From: Sinomonas susongensis
GTDB taxonomy: Bacteria; Actinomycetota; Actinomycetes; Actinomycetales; Micrococcaceae
Assembly (NCBI RefSeq): GCF_005877005.1
Contig: NZ_SSNH01000005.1
Location: 62,001-126,000, forward strand
Length of the DNA stretch: 64,000 bases
Direction: 5' to 3'
Positions 26,037-37,997 of the stretch are shown one piece after another (the stretch's first letter is position 1; the number at the start of each line of letters is the position of its first letter). A program made the translations under genes and the position numbers. The notes below the pieces were generated by a model. The model searched no databases and was not told the DNA's origin. It worked only from the letters and a program-made list of their open reading frames with translations.

Positions 26037-27758
26037 TCACGAAAGCAGCGCCCTCCGGAGGGTGTCGAGGCCCACGGAGCCGAGGTTGAGCGCACGAGTA
26101 TGGAACTCCTTGAGGACGAATTCGCTCCCCTCGGACCGAGCCCTCTCAGCGAGGTCCGCTCGGATCTGCTCCCAGAGCCGCTGTCCGACCTTGTACGAGG
26201 GAGCCTGGCCCGGCCATCCGAGATACCGGTTGTACTCGAAGTCGAGCTGGCCCTCCGAGATCGCGAGGTTCTTCCGCAGGAACTCGTAGCCCTTCTCCGG
26301 CGTCCACGTGCCGGACCCCCAGCGTTCCGGAACTTCGAGCTCGAGGTGCACTCCGATGTCGAAGACGACGCGCGCGGCCCGCATCCGCTGGGCGTCGAGC
26401 ATCCCCATCCGGTCGCCGGGATCGGAGAGGTATCCCAGCTCGTCCATGAGCCGCTCGGCATAGAGGGCCCAGCCCTCGCCGTGGCCGGAGACCCAGCACA
26501 CGAGGCGGCGCCAGCGGTTGAGCAGTTCGCGGCGGAAGACGGCCGTGGCGCATTGGAGGTGGTGGCCGGGGACGCCCTCGTGGTACACGGTGGTCGTCTC
26601 CGACCAGGTGGTGAACGAGTCCTCTCCTTCGGGAACGGACCACCACATGCGCCCGGGGCGGGAGAAGTCGTCGGAGGGCGCTGTGTAGTAGATCCCGCCG
26701 TCGTGGGTCGGGGCGATCATGCACTCGAGTTTGCGCATGGGCTCGGCGATCTCGAAGTGGGTGCCCGCGAGGTCCGCGACGGCCCGGTCGGCGAGCCCCT
26801 GCATCCATGCCCGCAGTTCGTCGGTCCCCTTGAGCTGGCGTGCGGGATCTGCGTTGAGCGCCTTCTTGGCCTCCTCGATCGTCGCGCCCGGCGTGATCTG
26901 CCCGGCCACGGCCTCCTGCTCGGCGATGATCCGATCCAGCTCGGCCACGCCCCACGCGTAGGTCTCCTCGAGGTCCACGGCGGCGCCGAGGAAGCGGCGC
27001 GAGGCGCGCGCGTACCGTTCACGGCCCACGGCGTCCTTCTCGGGCGCCTGGGGAAGCAGCTCGTTCTCGAGGAAGTCCGCGAGCCTGCGGTATGCGGCTG
27101 CGGCGGCGCGGCAGCCTTCGGCCAGCGAGGCCGCGATCTCGACCGGGAGGCCCGTACCGTCGTCGAGCTTCGCGTTCTGGGCAAGCTGTGCGAAGAACCC
27201 AGTGCCGTCGGCGCCGTACTGGCGGGCCTGTCCGACCACGACCCGCACCTGACGCGCGGCGGCGACCCTGCCCTCGGCCGCGGCCGCGCGGAGGGACGCG
27301 ACATACCCGTCGACCGCAGCCGGCACGTTGGCGGCCCGGCCCGCGATGTGGCTCCAGTGCTCAGCGGTGTCCGTCGGCATGAGGTCGAACACTGCGCGAA
27401 TGTGCTGGGCAGGCGAGTCGATGTTGTTGAGGTCGGCGAGTGTCCAGCCGCTCTCGCCCTCCTCGACATCGAGGCCGAGGCGCTCGCGCATCGCGTCGAG
27501 GGTGACCTCGTCGACCTCGTCGGTGGGCTCGAGCGTTCCGAGAAGCGTGAGGGTCTCTCGGAAGACTGCCAGGCGGGCTTCGTGCCCGGCTGGGGAGTAG
27601 TCGGGGTACTCCGTCTCGTGGCCGCCGAACCCCAGCTCTGTCGCGAGCGACGGGTTGAGCTCGAGGTACCGGTCGGTGAACGTCTCGGCCGCTGCGTCGA
27701 CGATCGAGGGTGCTCGCTGCGGGATCTCGGCTGAAGTGTGGGAGGTGTTCTGAGTCAC
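26037..27758 (-). CDS. DUF885-family putative metallopeptidase
   Basis: A 573-residue cytosolic protein (no signal peptide). The DUF885 hallmark is TVYHEGVPGHHLQ, a His-Glu-x-x-x-His-His arrangement like a zinc peptidase site. It is preceded by helical sequence (WTLADLNNIDSPAQHIR) and followed by EGWALYAERLMDELGY, whose glutamate may be a third ligand. Family members are predicted carboxypeptidase-like enzymes with poorly known substrates. The start is GTG at 27758 (VTQNTSHTS). Longer frames upstream run through the accE gene in another frame. It is on the same strand as the carboxylase genes but separated from accE by 62 bases. Confidence 0.85.
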   Translation of the reverse strand: MTQNTSHTSAEIPQRAPSIVDAAAETFTDRYLELNPSLATELGFGGHETEYPDYSPAGHEARLAVFRETLTLLGTLEPTDEVDEVTLDAMRERLGLDVEEGESGWTLADLNNIDSPAQHIRAVFDLMPTDTAEHWSHIAGRAANVPAAVDGYVASLRAAAAEGRVAAARQVRVVVGQARQYGADGTGFFAQLAQNAKLDDGTGLPVEIAASLAEGCRAAAAAYRRLADFLENELLPQAPEKDAVGRERYARASRRFLGAAVDLEETYAWGVAELDRIIAEQEAVAGQITPGATIEEAKKALNADPARQLKGTDELRAWMQGLADRAVADLAGTHFEIAEPMRKLECMIAPTHDGGIYYTAPSDDFSRPGRMWWSVPEGEDSFTTWSETTTVYHEGVPGHHLQCATAVFRRELLNRWRRLVCWVSGHGEGWALYAERLMDELGYLSDPGDRMGMLDAQRMRAARVVFDIGVHLELEVPERWGSGTWTPEKGYEFLRKNLAISEGQLDFEYNRYLGWPGQAPSYKVGQRLWEQIRADLAERARSEGSEFVLKEFHTRALNLGSVGLDTLRRALLS

Positions 27759-27820
27759 GTCCCCGAGCCTAACCCCGGGCGCGGGCATCTGAAAGAACCC
27801 GTGCACACTTCGCCGTTGAG

Positions 27821-28084
27821 CTAGAAGCGGCCCCGCCGCTGGTTCATCATGTGCCGAGGCCGGAGGGTCGCCCGACGGATGCGCTCGCGACGCGTGAGCG
27901 CCGTCTGGCCCTCCGCCGCCTCTTCGGTCCCCCCAGAGGCGACGGCGGCGAGCACCGCCGTGACGGCGGCAAGCTCCTCGGGCGTCGGGTTGCCCGAGGT
28001 CACCGAGAAGAACGGCGAGGAGACGACGGCGGGTTCGTTGCCGTCGTCGTCCATCCCGGCAGCGGCGGCGCGTTCCGTCGTCAC
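27821..28084 (-). CDS. accE: Acyl-CoA carboxylase epsilon subunit
   Basis: An 87-residue small protein, GTG at 28084 overlapping the carboxyltransferase stop (GTGA). It has the epsilon-subunit core [24 protein letters not shown] followed by a basic tail ending RRGRF. In actinomycetes this subunit bridges or stimulates the beta-alpha carboxylase complex. It is too short and variable to be found by length alone; position directly after the beta gene is the strongest support. Confidence 0.88.
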   Translation of the reverse strand: MTTERAAAAGMDDDGNEPAVVSSPFFSVTSGNPTPEELAAVTAVLAAVASGGTEEAAEGQTALTRRERIRRATLRPRHMMNQRRGRF

Positions 28085-29676
28085 AGCGGGATGTTCCCGT
28101 GCTTCTTGGCGGGCATCGACGCGTGCTTGTCGCGGAGCGCACGCAGTCCGCGGAGCAGCTGGACCCGGGTCTCGGACGGGGCGATGACGGCGTCGATGTA
28201 CCCGAGCTCGGCGGCCTGATACGGGTTGAGGAGTTCCTCCTCGTAATGGCGGACGAGCTCGGCGCGCTTCTCCTCGACATCGCCCGCTGTTGCGCCCGGC
28301 TGCTCCGCAACCGCGGCGAGATCGCGCCGATAGAGGATGTTGACCGCGCCCTGGGCGCCCATGACCCCGATCTGCGCCGTCGGCCACGCAAGGTTGAGGT
28401 CCGCGCCGAGCTTCTTCGAGCCCATCACGATGTACGCCCCGCCATACGCCTTCCGGCAGATGACGGTGAGCTTCGGGACCGTGGCCTCGGCGTAGGCGTA
28501 GAGGAGCTTGGCGCCCCTGCGGATGATCCCCTGGAACTCCTGGTCCTTGCCCGGGAGGAAGCCCGGGACGTCGACGAGGGTGATGATCGGGATGTTGAAC
28601 GCATCGCAGTGGCGGACGAAGCGGGCGGCCTTCTCGGAAGCGGCGATGTCGAGCGTGCCGGCGAACTGGATCGGCTGGTTCGCCACGATGCCGACCGTGT
28701 GCCCCTCCATCCGGCCGTAGCCGATGATCACGTTCGGGGCGTAGAGCGCCTGCATCTCGAGGAATGCGCCCTCGTCGAGGATGCCCTCGATGACCGCGCG
28801 CATGTCGTAGCCGTGCGTCGGCGAGTCCGGCACAAGCGCGTCCAGGGCGAGATCGTCCTCGGTTTCCTCGAGCTCCTGGTCCGAATCCAGGACCGGCGCC
28901 TCGACGAGGTTGTTGGACGGGAGGTAGTCGAGGAGCTCGCGGACGAACTCGATGGCGTCCTTCTCGTCGGCCGCGAGGTAGGTCGCGGTGCCGGTCGTCG
29001 CGTTGTGCTGGCGGGCGCCCCCGAGCGTCTCCATGTCCACGGACTCGCCCGTGACGGTCTTGATGACGTCCGGCCCGGTGATGAACATGTGGCTCGTCTT
29101 GTCGACCATGACGACGTAGTCGGTCAGCGCTGGGGAGTAGGCGGCCCCTCCCGCGCACGGGCCCATGATGAGCGAGATCTGCGGTACGACGCCGGAGGCG
29201 GCCACGTTGTTGCGGAAGATGTCCGCGAACATCGCGAGCGACGCGACGCCCTCCTGGATCCGGGCACCGCCGCCGTCGTTGATGCCGACCACGGGGCAGC
29301 CGTTGCGGAGCGCGAATTCCTGGACCTTGACGATCTTCTCCCCGTTGACCTGGCTCAGCGAGCCGCCGTACACCGAGAAGTCCTGGCTGTAGACGGCCAC
29401 GAGCCGCCCGTCGACCGTGCCGTACCCCGAGACGACGCCGTCCCCGAGCGGCTTCTTCTTGGCCATCCCGAACGCAGTGGAGCGGTGCACGGCCAGCGCG
29501 TCGAACTCGACGAACGAATCCTCGTCGAGCAGGAGGTCGATCCGCTCGCGCGCCGTGTTCTTGCCCCGCGCGTGCTGCTTCTCGACCGCCTCGGGACCGG
29601 ACGGGAGGAGCGAAGCAGCGCGCCGCTCGCGGAAGTCCGCGATCTTGCCGGCGGTCGTGGTCAAATCGTGGGTCAC
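28081..29676 (-). CDS. accD5: Acyl-CoA (propionyl/acetyl) carboxylase beta subunit, carboxyltransferase
   Basis: A 531-residue carboxyltransferase that moves CO2 from carboxybiotin to acyl-CoA. Signatures are [18 protein letters not shown] near the start, [34 protein letters not shown] (oxyanion loop 1), [13 protein letters not shown] and, in the C-lobe, VPGFLPG and [11 protein letters not shown]. The size and pattern fit the AccD5/AccD6 group making malonyl- or methylmalonyl-CoA. I chose GTG at 29676 because GGAG lies 5 bases upstream and homology starts at THDLTTTAG. Epsilon subunit follows immediately. The promoter region has an operator candidate shared with the alpha gene. The D5 paralogue label is a guess from synteny with mycobacteria. 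Confidence 0.9.
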   Translation of the reverse strand: MTHDLTTTAGKIADFRERRAASLLPSGPEAVEKQHARGKNTARERIDLLLDEDSFVEFDALAVHRSTAFGMAKKKPLGDGVVSGYGTVDGRLVAVYSQDFSVYGGSLSQVNGEKIVKVQEFALRNGCPVVGINDGGGARIQEGVASLAMFADIFRNNVAASGVVPQISLIMGPCAGGAAYSPALTDYVVMVDKTSHMFITGPDVIKTVTGESVDMETLGGARQHNATTGTATYLAADEKDAIEFVRELLDYLPSNNLVEAPVLDSDQELEETEDDLALDALVPDSPTHGYDMRAVIEGILDEGAFLEMQALYAPNVIIGYGRMEGHTVGIVANQPIQFAGTLDIAASEKAARFVRHCDAFNIPIITLVDVPGFLPGKDQEFQGIIRRGAKLLYAYAEATVPKLTVICRKAYGGAYIVMGSKKLGADLNLAWPTAQIGVMGAQGAVNILYRRDLAAVAEQPGATAGDVEEKRAELVRHYEEELLNPYQAAELGYIDAVIAPSETRVQLLRGLRALRDKHASMPAKKHGNIPL

Positions 29677-29790
29677 GCGGGCTCCAGGTCTCGGTCGAAG
29701 TCGGGTCGGTCTCTGTCGATCTCGGATGTAGGTTCCGCACAATCTGCGGAGCTGCTACCACAGTCTAGTAAGGCTTCCATGGCTGCCGGG

Positions 29791-29805
29791 TGTAGGAACC
29801 CTACA
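29791..29805. promoter_or_regulatory. Operator candidate upstream of accD, shared with accA3
   Basis: TGTAGG-AAC-CCTACA, perfect 6-bp arms, about 115 bases upstream of the accD GTG. The CCCTACAA half is also in the near-palindrome before accA3. Confidence 0.5.
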
Positions 29806-29865
29806 ATTTCTGCTCCCCTTCGGGCGTGCGACGACGCTGGGTCCGGGGCCCTCGGCCCACCTCTT

Positions 29866-29881
29866 GTTACTGGTGAGTAAC
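29866..29881. promoter_or_regulatory. TetR-type operator candidate upstream of the SDR gene
   Basis: GTTACT-GGTG-AGTAAC: perfect 6-bp arms around four bases, 18 bases before the SDR ATG. The TTACT-n4-AGTAA shape is typical of TetR-family sites controlling fatty-acid or drug genes. No tetR is adjacent. The location overlaps where a promoter should be, so repression is plausible. Confidence 0.55.
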
Positions 29882-29899
29882 ATTGCCTAGACTGTCGCC

Positions 29900-30775
29900 A
29901 TGACCACGAACACAGCTGAGGGCGGCGAGCCCGCGCCGCGCCGCGGGCTCGCCGGCCGAACCCTGATCATGAGCGGCGGAAGCCGGGGGATCGGCCTGGC
30001 CATCGCGAAGCGGGCGGCCGCCGACGGCGCGAACATCGTCCTGCTCGCGAAGACGGGCGAGCCCCACCCGAAGCTCCCCGGCACCGTCTTCGACGCCGCC
30101 GAGCAGATCGAGGCCTCGGGCGGACGCGCCCTTCCCGTCGTGGGCGACGTGCGCCGCGACGAGGACGTCGCCCGGGCCGTCGCACAGGCCCTCGAGGCGT
30201 TCGGCGGCATCGACGCCGTGGTCAACAACGCGTCCGCCATCGACCTCTCGCGCACGGACGAGATCGACATGAAGCGCTACGACCTCATGCAGGACGTCAA
30301 CGCCCGGGGAACCTTCCTCCTCTCCAAGCTCGCCCTCCCCGCGCTCCGCGAGGCAGCCCGCCGCGGCGTCCCTGCCCACATCCTGACCCTGTCCCCGCCC
30401 CTCAACCTCGACCCCAAGTGGGCGGGCGCCCACCTCGCCTACACGATGGCCAAGTACGCGATGAGCCTCGTGACCCTGGGCCTGGCCGAGGAGCTCAAGG
30501 ACGAGGGCATCGCCGCCAACTCCCTGTGGCCCCAGACGCTCATCGACACGGCCGCGATCCGGAACCTGCCCGGCGGGGCCGCGATGGCCCACGCCTCCCG
30601 GAGCCCCGAGATTGTGGCCCACGCAGCCCACGCCATCCTCACGAGCGACCCCCGGACCACGACCGGCCGCTTCTTCACGGACGAGGAAGCGCTCCGAAGC
30701 GTGGGCATCACTGACTTCTCCCGATACAGCCCCGGAGCTCCCGAGGGTGCGCTCGAGCGCGACATCTTCCTCTGA
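29900..30775 (+). CDS. Short-chain dehydrogenase/reductase (SDR)
   Basis: A 291-residue Rossmann oxidoreductase. The cofactor loop is SGGSRGIGLAIAKRA, followed by the VNNASAID strand (NNAG-like) and the active-site YTMAKYAMSL (Tyr-x-x-x-Lys). A polar LSPPLNLDP precedes it where the catalytic Ser is expected. The sequence style (PKLPGTVFDAAEQIEASGG and a C-terminal FFTDEEALRSVG) resembles HSDL2-type SDRs linked to fatty-acid or terpenoid metabolism. It is divergent from accD and next to birA, so a lipid role is plausible. Substrate is unknown. Confidence 0.88.
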   Translation: MTTNTAEGGEPAPRRGLAGRTLIMSGGSRGIGLAIAKRAAADGANIVLLAKTGEPHPKLPGTVFDAAEQIEASGGRALPVVGDVRRDEDVARAVAQALEAFGGIDAVVNNASAIDLSRTDEIDMKRYDLMQDVNARGTFLLSKLALPALREAARRGVPAHILTLSPPLNLDPKWAGAHLAYTMAKYAMSLVTLGLAEELKDEGIAANSLWPQTLIDTAAIRNLPGGAAMAHASRSPEIVAHAAHAILTSDPRTTTGRFFTDEEALRSVGITDFSRYSPGAPEGALERDIFL

Positions 30776-30825
30776 CGTGGGGTTTCGCCCAGCGCCCTGA
30801 TCCCACCCGTCGCTAGGATTCCCGT

Positions 30826-31722
30826 ATGGATCAGGACACCCCAGCGGAGGCAGAAGCACGCGGACCGCTCGACCGGGAACGTCTCGGCGCGGAGCTCGCG
30901 GACAGGGCAGGGCTCTCGCGGATCGAGGTCGTCGACGAGATCGACTCGACCAACACCGAGCTCAGCCGCCTGGCTGCCGCCGAGCCCGACTCGTGGGGCG
31001 ATCTCGCCGTCCTCGTCGCCGAGAAGCAGACCAGCGGACACGGTCGGCTGCACCGGCCGTGGGCGTCCCCTGCGGGCTCATCCCTCGCTGTCTCGATCCT
31101 GCTGCGCCCCCACAACGCCTCGGGCCGACCCCTGCCGACGCTGGGCTATTCGTGGTTCTCGCCCCTCGCCGCCCTCGCGCTCCGCGAGGCGCTCGCCCAG
31201 GTCGCCGGCATCGAGTCCGCCCTCAAGTGGCCCAACGACGTCGTCGTCGACGGCCTCAAGATCTCGGGGATCCTCGCCCACCTCGCCCCGGGAGCGCACG
31301 GCGAGCCGCCCGCCGTCGTCCTCGGGACCGGCGTCAACGTCTCCCTGAGCGAGGACGAGCTTCCGGTGCCTACCGCTACCTCGGCGAGCCTCGCTGCCGG
31401 GCGCCCGGTGGACCGGACCGAGCTCCTCGTGCGCTACCTCGAGGACTTCAGCCGCCGATACCGCGCCTTCTGCGCCGTGGACGGAAACGCAGACGCCCCG
31501 CTGGAGGGCGGTCGCAGCCTGCTCTCGCGAGTCCAGGACGCGACCATCACCCTGGGCCGCAGGGTGCGCGTCGAGCTTCCGGGCGGCCGCCGGCTCGAGG
31601 GCCGCGCGACCGGCCTCGACCGGCACGGTGCGCTTCAGGTGGTCGAGGACGGCGGAGAGCGGCACGCGGTGTCCGCGGGCGACGTCGTCCATCTCCGCCC
31701 GGCCGACGGCGGCTATGCGTAG
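30826..31722 (+). CDS. birA: Biotin-[acetyl-CoA-carboxylase] ligase
   Basis: A 298-residue biotin protein ligase that activates biotin with ATP and attaches it to the lysine of biotinyl domains, here probably the alpha subunit encoded 10 kb upstream. Motifs are EIDSTNTEL, the adenylate loop TSGHGRLHRPWASP (a GRGRxGRxW variant), LKWPNDVVVDGLKISGIL, and a C-terminal SH3-like domain (LGRRVRVELPGGRRLEG). There is no N-terminal helix-turn-helix, so this is a non-regulatory ligase. The stop overlaps the next gene's ATG by eight bases. Confidence 0.93.
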   Translation: MDQDTPAEAEARGPLDRERLGAELADRAGLSRIEVVDEIDSTNTELSRLAAAEPDSWGDLAVLVAEKQTSGHGRLHRPWASPAGSSLAVSILLRPHNASGRPLPTLGYSWFSPLAALALREALAQVAGIESALKWPNDVVVDGLKISGILAHLAPGAHGEPPAVVLGTGVNVSLSEDELPVPTATSASLAAGRPVDRTELLVRYLEDFSRRYRAFCAVDGNADAPLEGGRSLLSRVQDATITLGRRVRVELPGGRRLEGRATGLDRHGALQVVEDGGERHAVSAGDVVHLRPADGGYA

Positions 31723-32320
31723 ACTGCTCACCCCCGGGGAGCAGGTGATCGTCGACACGCGGCGACACGCATCGCTCCTCGTGATGCCCGCCGTCGTCAC
31801 GGTGCTCGTCTGCGGCGCGGCAGCGTTCGCGGCAGGATGGCTCACGAGGGGCCGTCTCGAGGCCGTCCTTCCCTGGGTCCCGGCGGGATCCGGGCCTTGG
31901 CTGGCTCTGGTGCCCGCCCTGCTCGGCGCCTGGCTGATGGTGGCCTACCCCCTGCGCCGCCTCGTGGCGTGGACCGCGCTCAGCTACACCCTGACCAGCC
32001 GCCGCGTACTGCGCAGGCAGCGGGGATTCCGGCGGAGCGACCGTGAGCTGCCGCTCGCGATGGTCCGTGACGTCGCCGTTCATCAGACGATCCTGCAGTC
32101 GCTCGTGCACTCGGGTTCGATAACCTTGACGACAGGGCAAGCCGCGAGCCTACGGCTCGACGATGTGCCCGAGGTGCGCAGCTTCCGGCAACTCGTCCTG
32201 GACGCGATCGACGAGCTGCCGCCGGACACGGGCTTCGCGGACGACGGCGGGCTGCCGCGGCCTGACGGGCCGGCCGCCCGCCTCGACCCGCGGCCGCCCT
32301 GGGATCCGAGGGATTACTGA
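31715..32320 (+). CDS. PH-domain (bPH2-type) membrane protein
   Basis: A 201-residue protein. It has two hydrophobic helices (about residues 22-43 and 58-77), then a cytosolic beta-rich domain with YTLTSRRVLRRQRGFRRSD and LPLAMVRDVAVHQTILQ, typical of bacterial PH (YdbT-like) domains. Its role is unknown; such proteins may sense or organise membrane states. The start overlaps the end of birA by eight bases, and its stop shares an A with the cyclase start (TGATG), so translational coupling along this operon is likely. Confidence 0.85.
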   Translation: MRRLLTPGEQVIVDTRRHASLLVMPAVVTVLVCGAAAFAAGWLTRGRLEAVLPWVPAGSGPWLALVPALLGAWLMVAYPLRRLVAWTALSYTLTSRRVLRRQRGFRRSDRELPLAMVRDVAVHQTILQSLVHSGSITLTTGQAASLRLDDVPEVRSFRQLVLDAIDELPPDTGFADDGGLPRPDGPAARLDPRPPWDPRDY

Positions 32321-33522
32321 TGGAGGGCGAGATGGACCACGAACTGCCCCCTTCCGTGCCCGCCGACGTCGACGACGCTCCGGGCCCGGCTGTGCCCGTC
32401 GAAGCCGGGCAGGAGCATCCGGACAATACGGATGCAGCGCCGGGGGATGCCGCGCCGAGCTCCGAGCTCGCGCGGGCCGCCTCGGACTACCGGCGCGCGG
32501 CGAAGTCGCTCGAGAACCTCCTGCTCGGCGGCGAACGCACGCTCAAGCGCCGCGAAGTCGCCCAAGGCCTGGGCCTCTCGCTCTTCTCGGCCCGCAAGCT
32601 CTGGCGCGCGCTCGGCATGCCGAACTTCACCGACGACGACCTCGCCTTCACGACCGAGGACCTCGAGCACCTCAGGCTCATGCCGGGCCTCGTCCGCGAC
32701 GGCGTGCTCACCGAGGACGCCGCGCTGTCCGTGACACGCGCGATCGGCCAGATGACCGACCGCATGGTCGTCTGGCAGGTCGAGGCCCTCGTAGAGGACA
32801 TGGTGGCGACGCAGGGCATCTCCGACGCGGAGGCTCGCGTGCGTCTCGTCGAGGAGCTCCCGAACCTCATCGAGCCGCTCGAGGAGATGCTCGTGTACTC
32901 GTGGCGGCGGCAGCTCAGCGCGGGGGTGCAGCGCCTCGCCGTGCGCGCGAAGGAAGGGCTCGAGGCAAGCGAGGAGGGCCGGACCGGACGCGAGGACGAC
33001 GCGCCGCTGCCGCTTGCGCGCGCCGTCGGCTTCGCGGACCTCGTCTCGTACACGAGCCTCTCGCGGCGGATGAACGAGAAGACGCTCGCCCGGCTTGTGC
33101 AGACGTTCGAGAACACGTGCGCCGAGGTCATCTCGGTCGGCGGCGGCAGGCTCGTCAAGACGGTGGGCGACGAAGTCCTGTACATCGCGGAGACGCCGAC
33201 CGCCGGTGCGGAGATCGCGCTCGCACTCTCGCGCGAGATCGCGGCCGACGAGCGGCTCCCCGAGGGCCGGGTCGCCATGGTGTGGGGGCGCGTGCTGAGC
33301 CGGCTCGGCGACATCTATGGTCCCACCGTCAACCTCGCGGCACGCCTCACGGCGATCGCGGCCCCGGGGCAGGTGCTCGTCGACGAGCTCACGGCCGGCG
33401 TCCTCGGGAGCGACGCGCGCTTCGTCCTGAGCCCGCTCGCGGCCCAGAACGTGCGAGGATTCGGCGAAGTACGGCCGGTCGCGCTGAGCAGAGGCGAAGG
33501 CACGGGTATCGTGCTCGACTGA
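32320..33522 (+). CDS. Class III adenylate/guanylate cyclase with N-terminal regulatory domain
   Basis: A 400-residue soluble cyclase. An acidic Pro/Asp-rich N-terminus (1-45) is followed by a helical domain (about 50-215) like the pH-sensing regulatory region of M. tuberculosis Rv1264, then the catalytic domain from about 235. Metal aspartates are D240 (GFADLVSYTS) and D284 (KTVGDEVL). The purine lysine is K280, the second specificity site D331 (GDIYGPTVNLAARL), and the transition-state residues N338 and R342. All key residues are present, so it should be active and probably makes cAMP. ATG at 32320 overlaps the previous stop; an ATG at 32332 is also possible. The PP2C phosphatase follows with a 23-base gap. 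Confidence 0.9.
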   Translation: MEGEMDHELPPSVPADVDDAPGPAVPVEAGQEHPDNTDAAPGDAAPSSELARAASDYRRAAKSLENLLLGGERTLKRREVAQGLGLSLFSARKLWRALGMPNFTDDDLAFTTEDLEHLRLMPGLVRDGVLTEDAALSVTRAIGQMTDRMVVWQVEALVEDMVATQGISDAEARVRLVEELPNLIEPLEEMLVYSWRRQLSAGVQRLAVRAKEGLEASEEGRTGREDDAPLPLARAVGFADLVSYTSLSRRMNEKTLARLVQTFENTCAEVISVGGGRLVKTVGDEVLYIAETPTAGAEIALALSREIAADERLPEGRVAMVWGRVLSRLGDIYGPTVNLAARLTAIAAPGQVLVDELTAGVLGSDARFVLSPLAAQNVRGFGEVRPVALSRGEGTGIVLD

Positions 33523-33545
33523 TGGCTCACACAAGGGGGGTACCT

Positions 33546-36581
<3,036 letters not shown>

Positions 36582-36587
36582 GGACGA

Positions 36588-37427
36588 ATGATGGAATACA
36601 CCAAAGATTTCCTGGCCGAGCTCCTGGCGACAGCCCGGCACGCGGCTGCCGCGGGCGCTGGCGTGCTGGCCGGGCGTGACGGCGCGCGGCTGGGCCAGGA
36701 GACGAAGAGCTCGGGCAGCGACTGGGTCACAGAGTTCGACCTCGCGGCGGAACGCGCCGTGCGGGCGGTCCTCGCGGACGAGCGTCCGCGCGACATCGTG
36801 ACGGGCGAGGAACAGGGCACGACGATCGTCGATTCCCCGAGCGGCTTCCGGTGGTCCATCGATCCCCTCGACGGCACCACGAACTTCATCCGCGACATCG
36901 TCTACTACGCGACCAGCGTCGCCGTCGCCGATGAAAGCGGGAGGTGGCTGGCCGGCGTCGTCCACGCGCCAGCCCTCAGGAGGGAGTACTGGGCCGTTCG
37001 CGGCGGCGGCGCCTTCCGGTTGGACGACGGCGGCGAACCCCGGCCCCTCGACGGGCCCCTCCCCGGGCGGGACTCGGCTGGTTCGGCCCTCCTCGCGACG
37101 GGGTTCAGCTACGACCCCGGCGTCCGGGCGGAGCAGGCACGTGCCCTTCCAGCCCTCATGGACGGGTTCGGCGACATGCGGCGCCTCGGCTCGGCGGCCC
37201 TCGACCTCTGCCTCGTCGCGGACGGCACCCATGACGCATACGGCGAGCGCGGCCTCAACGAGCACGATTTCGCTGCGGGAGCGCTCATCGCGGAGGAAGC
37301 AGGGTGCTGGGTCAGGCGGCCACAGCTCACGAGCCCTCTCGAAGGCGGGCCCACAGACGAGGAGCGGCTCTCCCTCTGGACCTGCGCCGGCGGCATCGAG
37401 TTCTCCGGCCGCTTCCCGGTGGAATGA
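36588..37427 (+). CDS. Inositol monophosphatase-family phosphatase
   Basis: A 279-residue Mg2+-dependent, Li+-sensitive-type phosphatase. The metal motifs are VTGEEQGT, WSIDPLDGTTNFIRD and the C-terminal EHDFAAGALIAEEAG (a WDxAAG variant). The lead residues SSGSDWVTEFDLAAE match the family N-terminus. Substrate could be inositol phosphate, histidinol phosphate or 3'-phosphoadenosine phosphate; sequence does not decide. Two adjacent ATGs (36588, 36591) are possible. It is close to ligA (6 bases) and the GNAT gene (10 bases), so all are probably co-transcribed. Confidence 0.9.
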   Translation: MMEYTKDFLAELLATARHAAAAGAGVLAGRDGARLGQETKSSGSDWVTEFDLAAERAVRAVLADERPRDIVTGEEQGTTIVDSPSGFRWSIDPLDGTTNFIRDIVYYATSVAVADESGRWLAGVVHAPALRREYWAVRGGGAFRLDDGGEPRPLDGPLPGRDSAGSALLATGFSYDPGVRAEQARALPALMDGFGDMRRLGSAALDLCLVADGTHDAYGERGLNEHDFAAGALIAEEAGCWVRRPQLTSPLEGGPTDEERLSLWTCAGGIEFSGRFPVE

Positions 37428-37437
37428 GGGGACACGA

Positions 37438-37935
37438 ATGAGCGGGCTCGTCGTCCGGCCCGCGACCGTGGCCGACCACCCGGAAATCGCCAGGATCACG
37501 CTCGATGCCTATCTGGGAGCAGGCTACTTCCGTGACGCGGGGCACCCCTACATGCGGCAGGTGGTCGACGTGGCCTACCGGGCTGCTCGTGGAACCCTGC
37601 TGGTCGCCGAACGCGATGGCCGCGTGGTCGGGTCGGTGACGCTCATGTCGCACGGAGATGGATTCGACCAGGTGGCGCGGGAAGGCGAGTTCGAGTTCCG
37701 CCTCCTCGTCGTCGACCCGGCCGTCCAGCGCACGGGCGCCGCGACGGCCCTCGTCGCCGAGGTCGAGGCGAGGGCGCGCCGCGCCGGTGCGACGGCGGTT
37801 GTGCTCACTACCGGCGCCGACTGGGCCGCCCCGCACGCGCTGTATGCCCGTCTCGGGTATGAGCGGGCGCCCGAGCGGGACTGGCCTATCGAGGGAACCG
37901 ACATCTGGCTCCCTGTCTACCGCAAGCTCCTCTGA
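37438..37935 (+). CDS. GNAT-family N-acetyltransferase
   Basis: A 165-residue acetyl-CoA-dependent acetyltransferase. The fold is visible as LVVRPATVADHPEIARI (beta1/alpha1), EFRLLVVDPAVQRTGAATALV (beta4 and the acetyl-CoA loop Q/R-x-x-G-x-A, here QRTGAA), and the C-terminal ALYARLGYERAP. The substrate is not identifiable. The ATG at 37438 has GAGGGGA about 6 bases upstream. It is the last gene of the birA-to-GNAT run; the next genes are on the opposite strand. Confidence 0.88.
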   Translation: MSGLVVRPATVADHPEIARITLDAYLGAGYFRDAGHPYMRQVVDVAYRAARGTLLVAERDGRVVGSVTLMSHGDGFDQVAREGEFEFRLLVVDPAVQRTGAATALVAEVEARARRAGATAVVLTTGADWAAPHALYARLGYERAPERDWPIEGTDIWLPVYRKLL

Positions 37936-37997
37936 CTTGAGGGCCAGCCGCTCGGCGATCCACACGGGCGGAGGCCCCGTCGATTCCCGCGAAGGCC

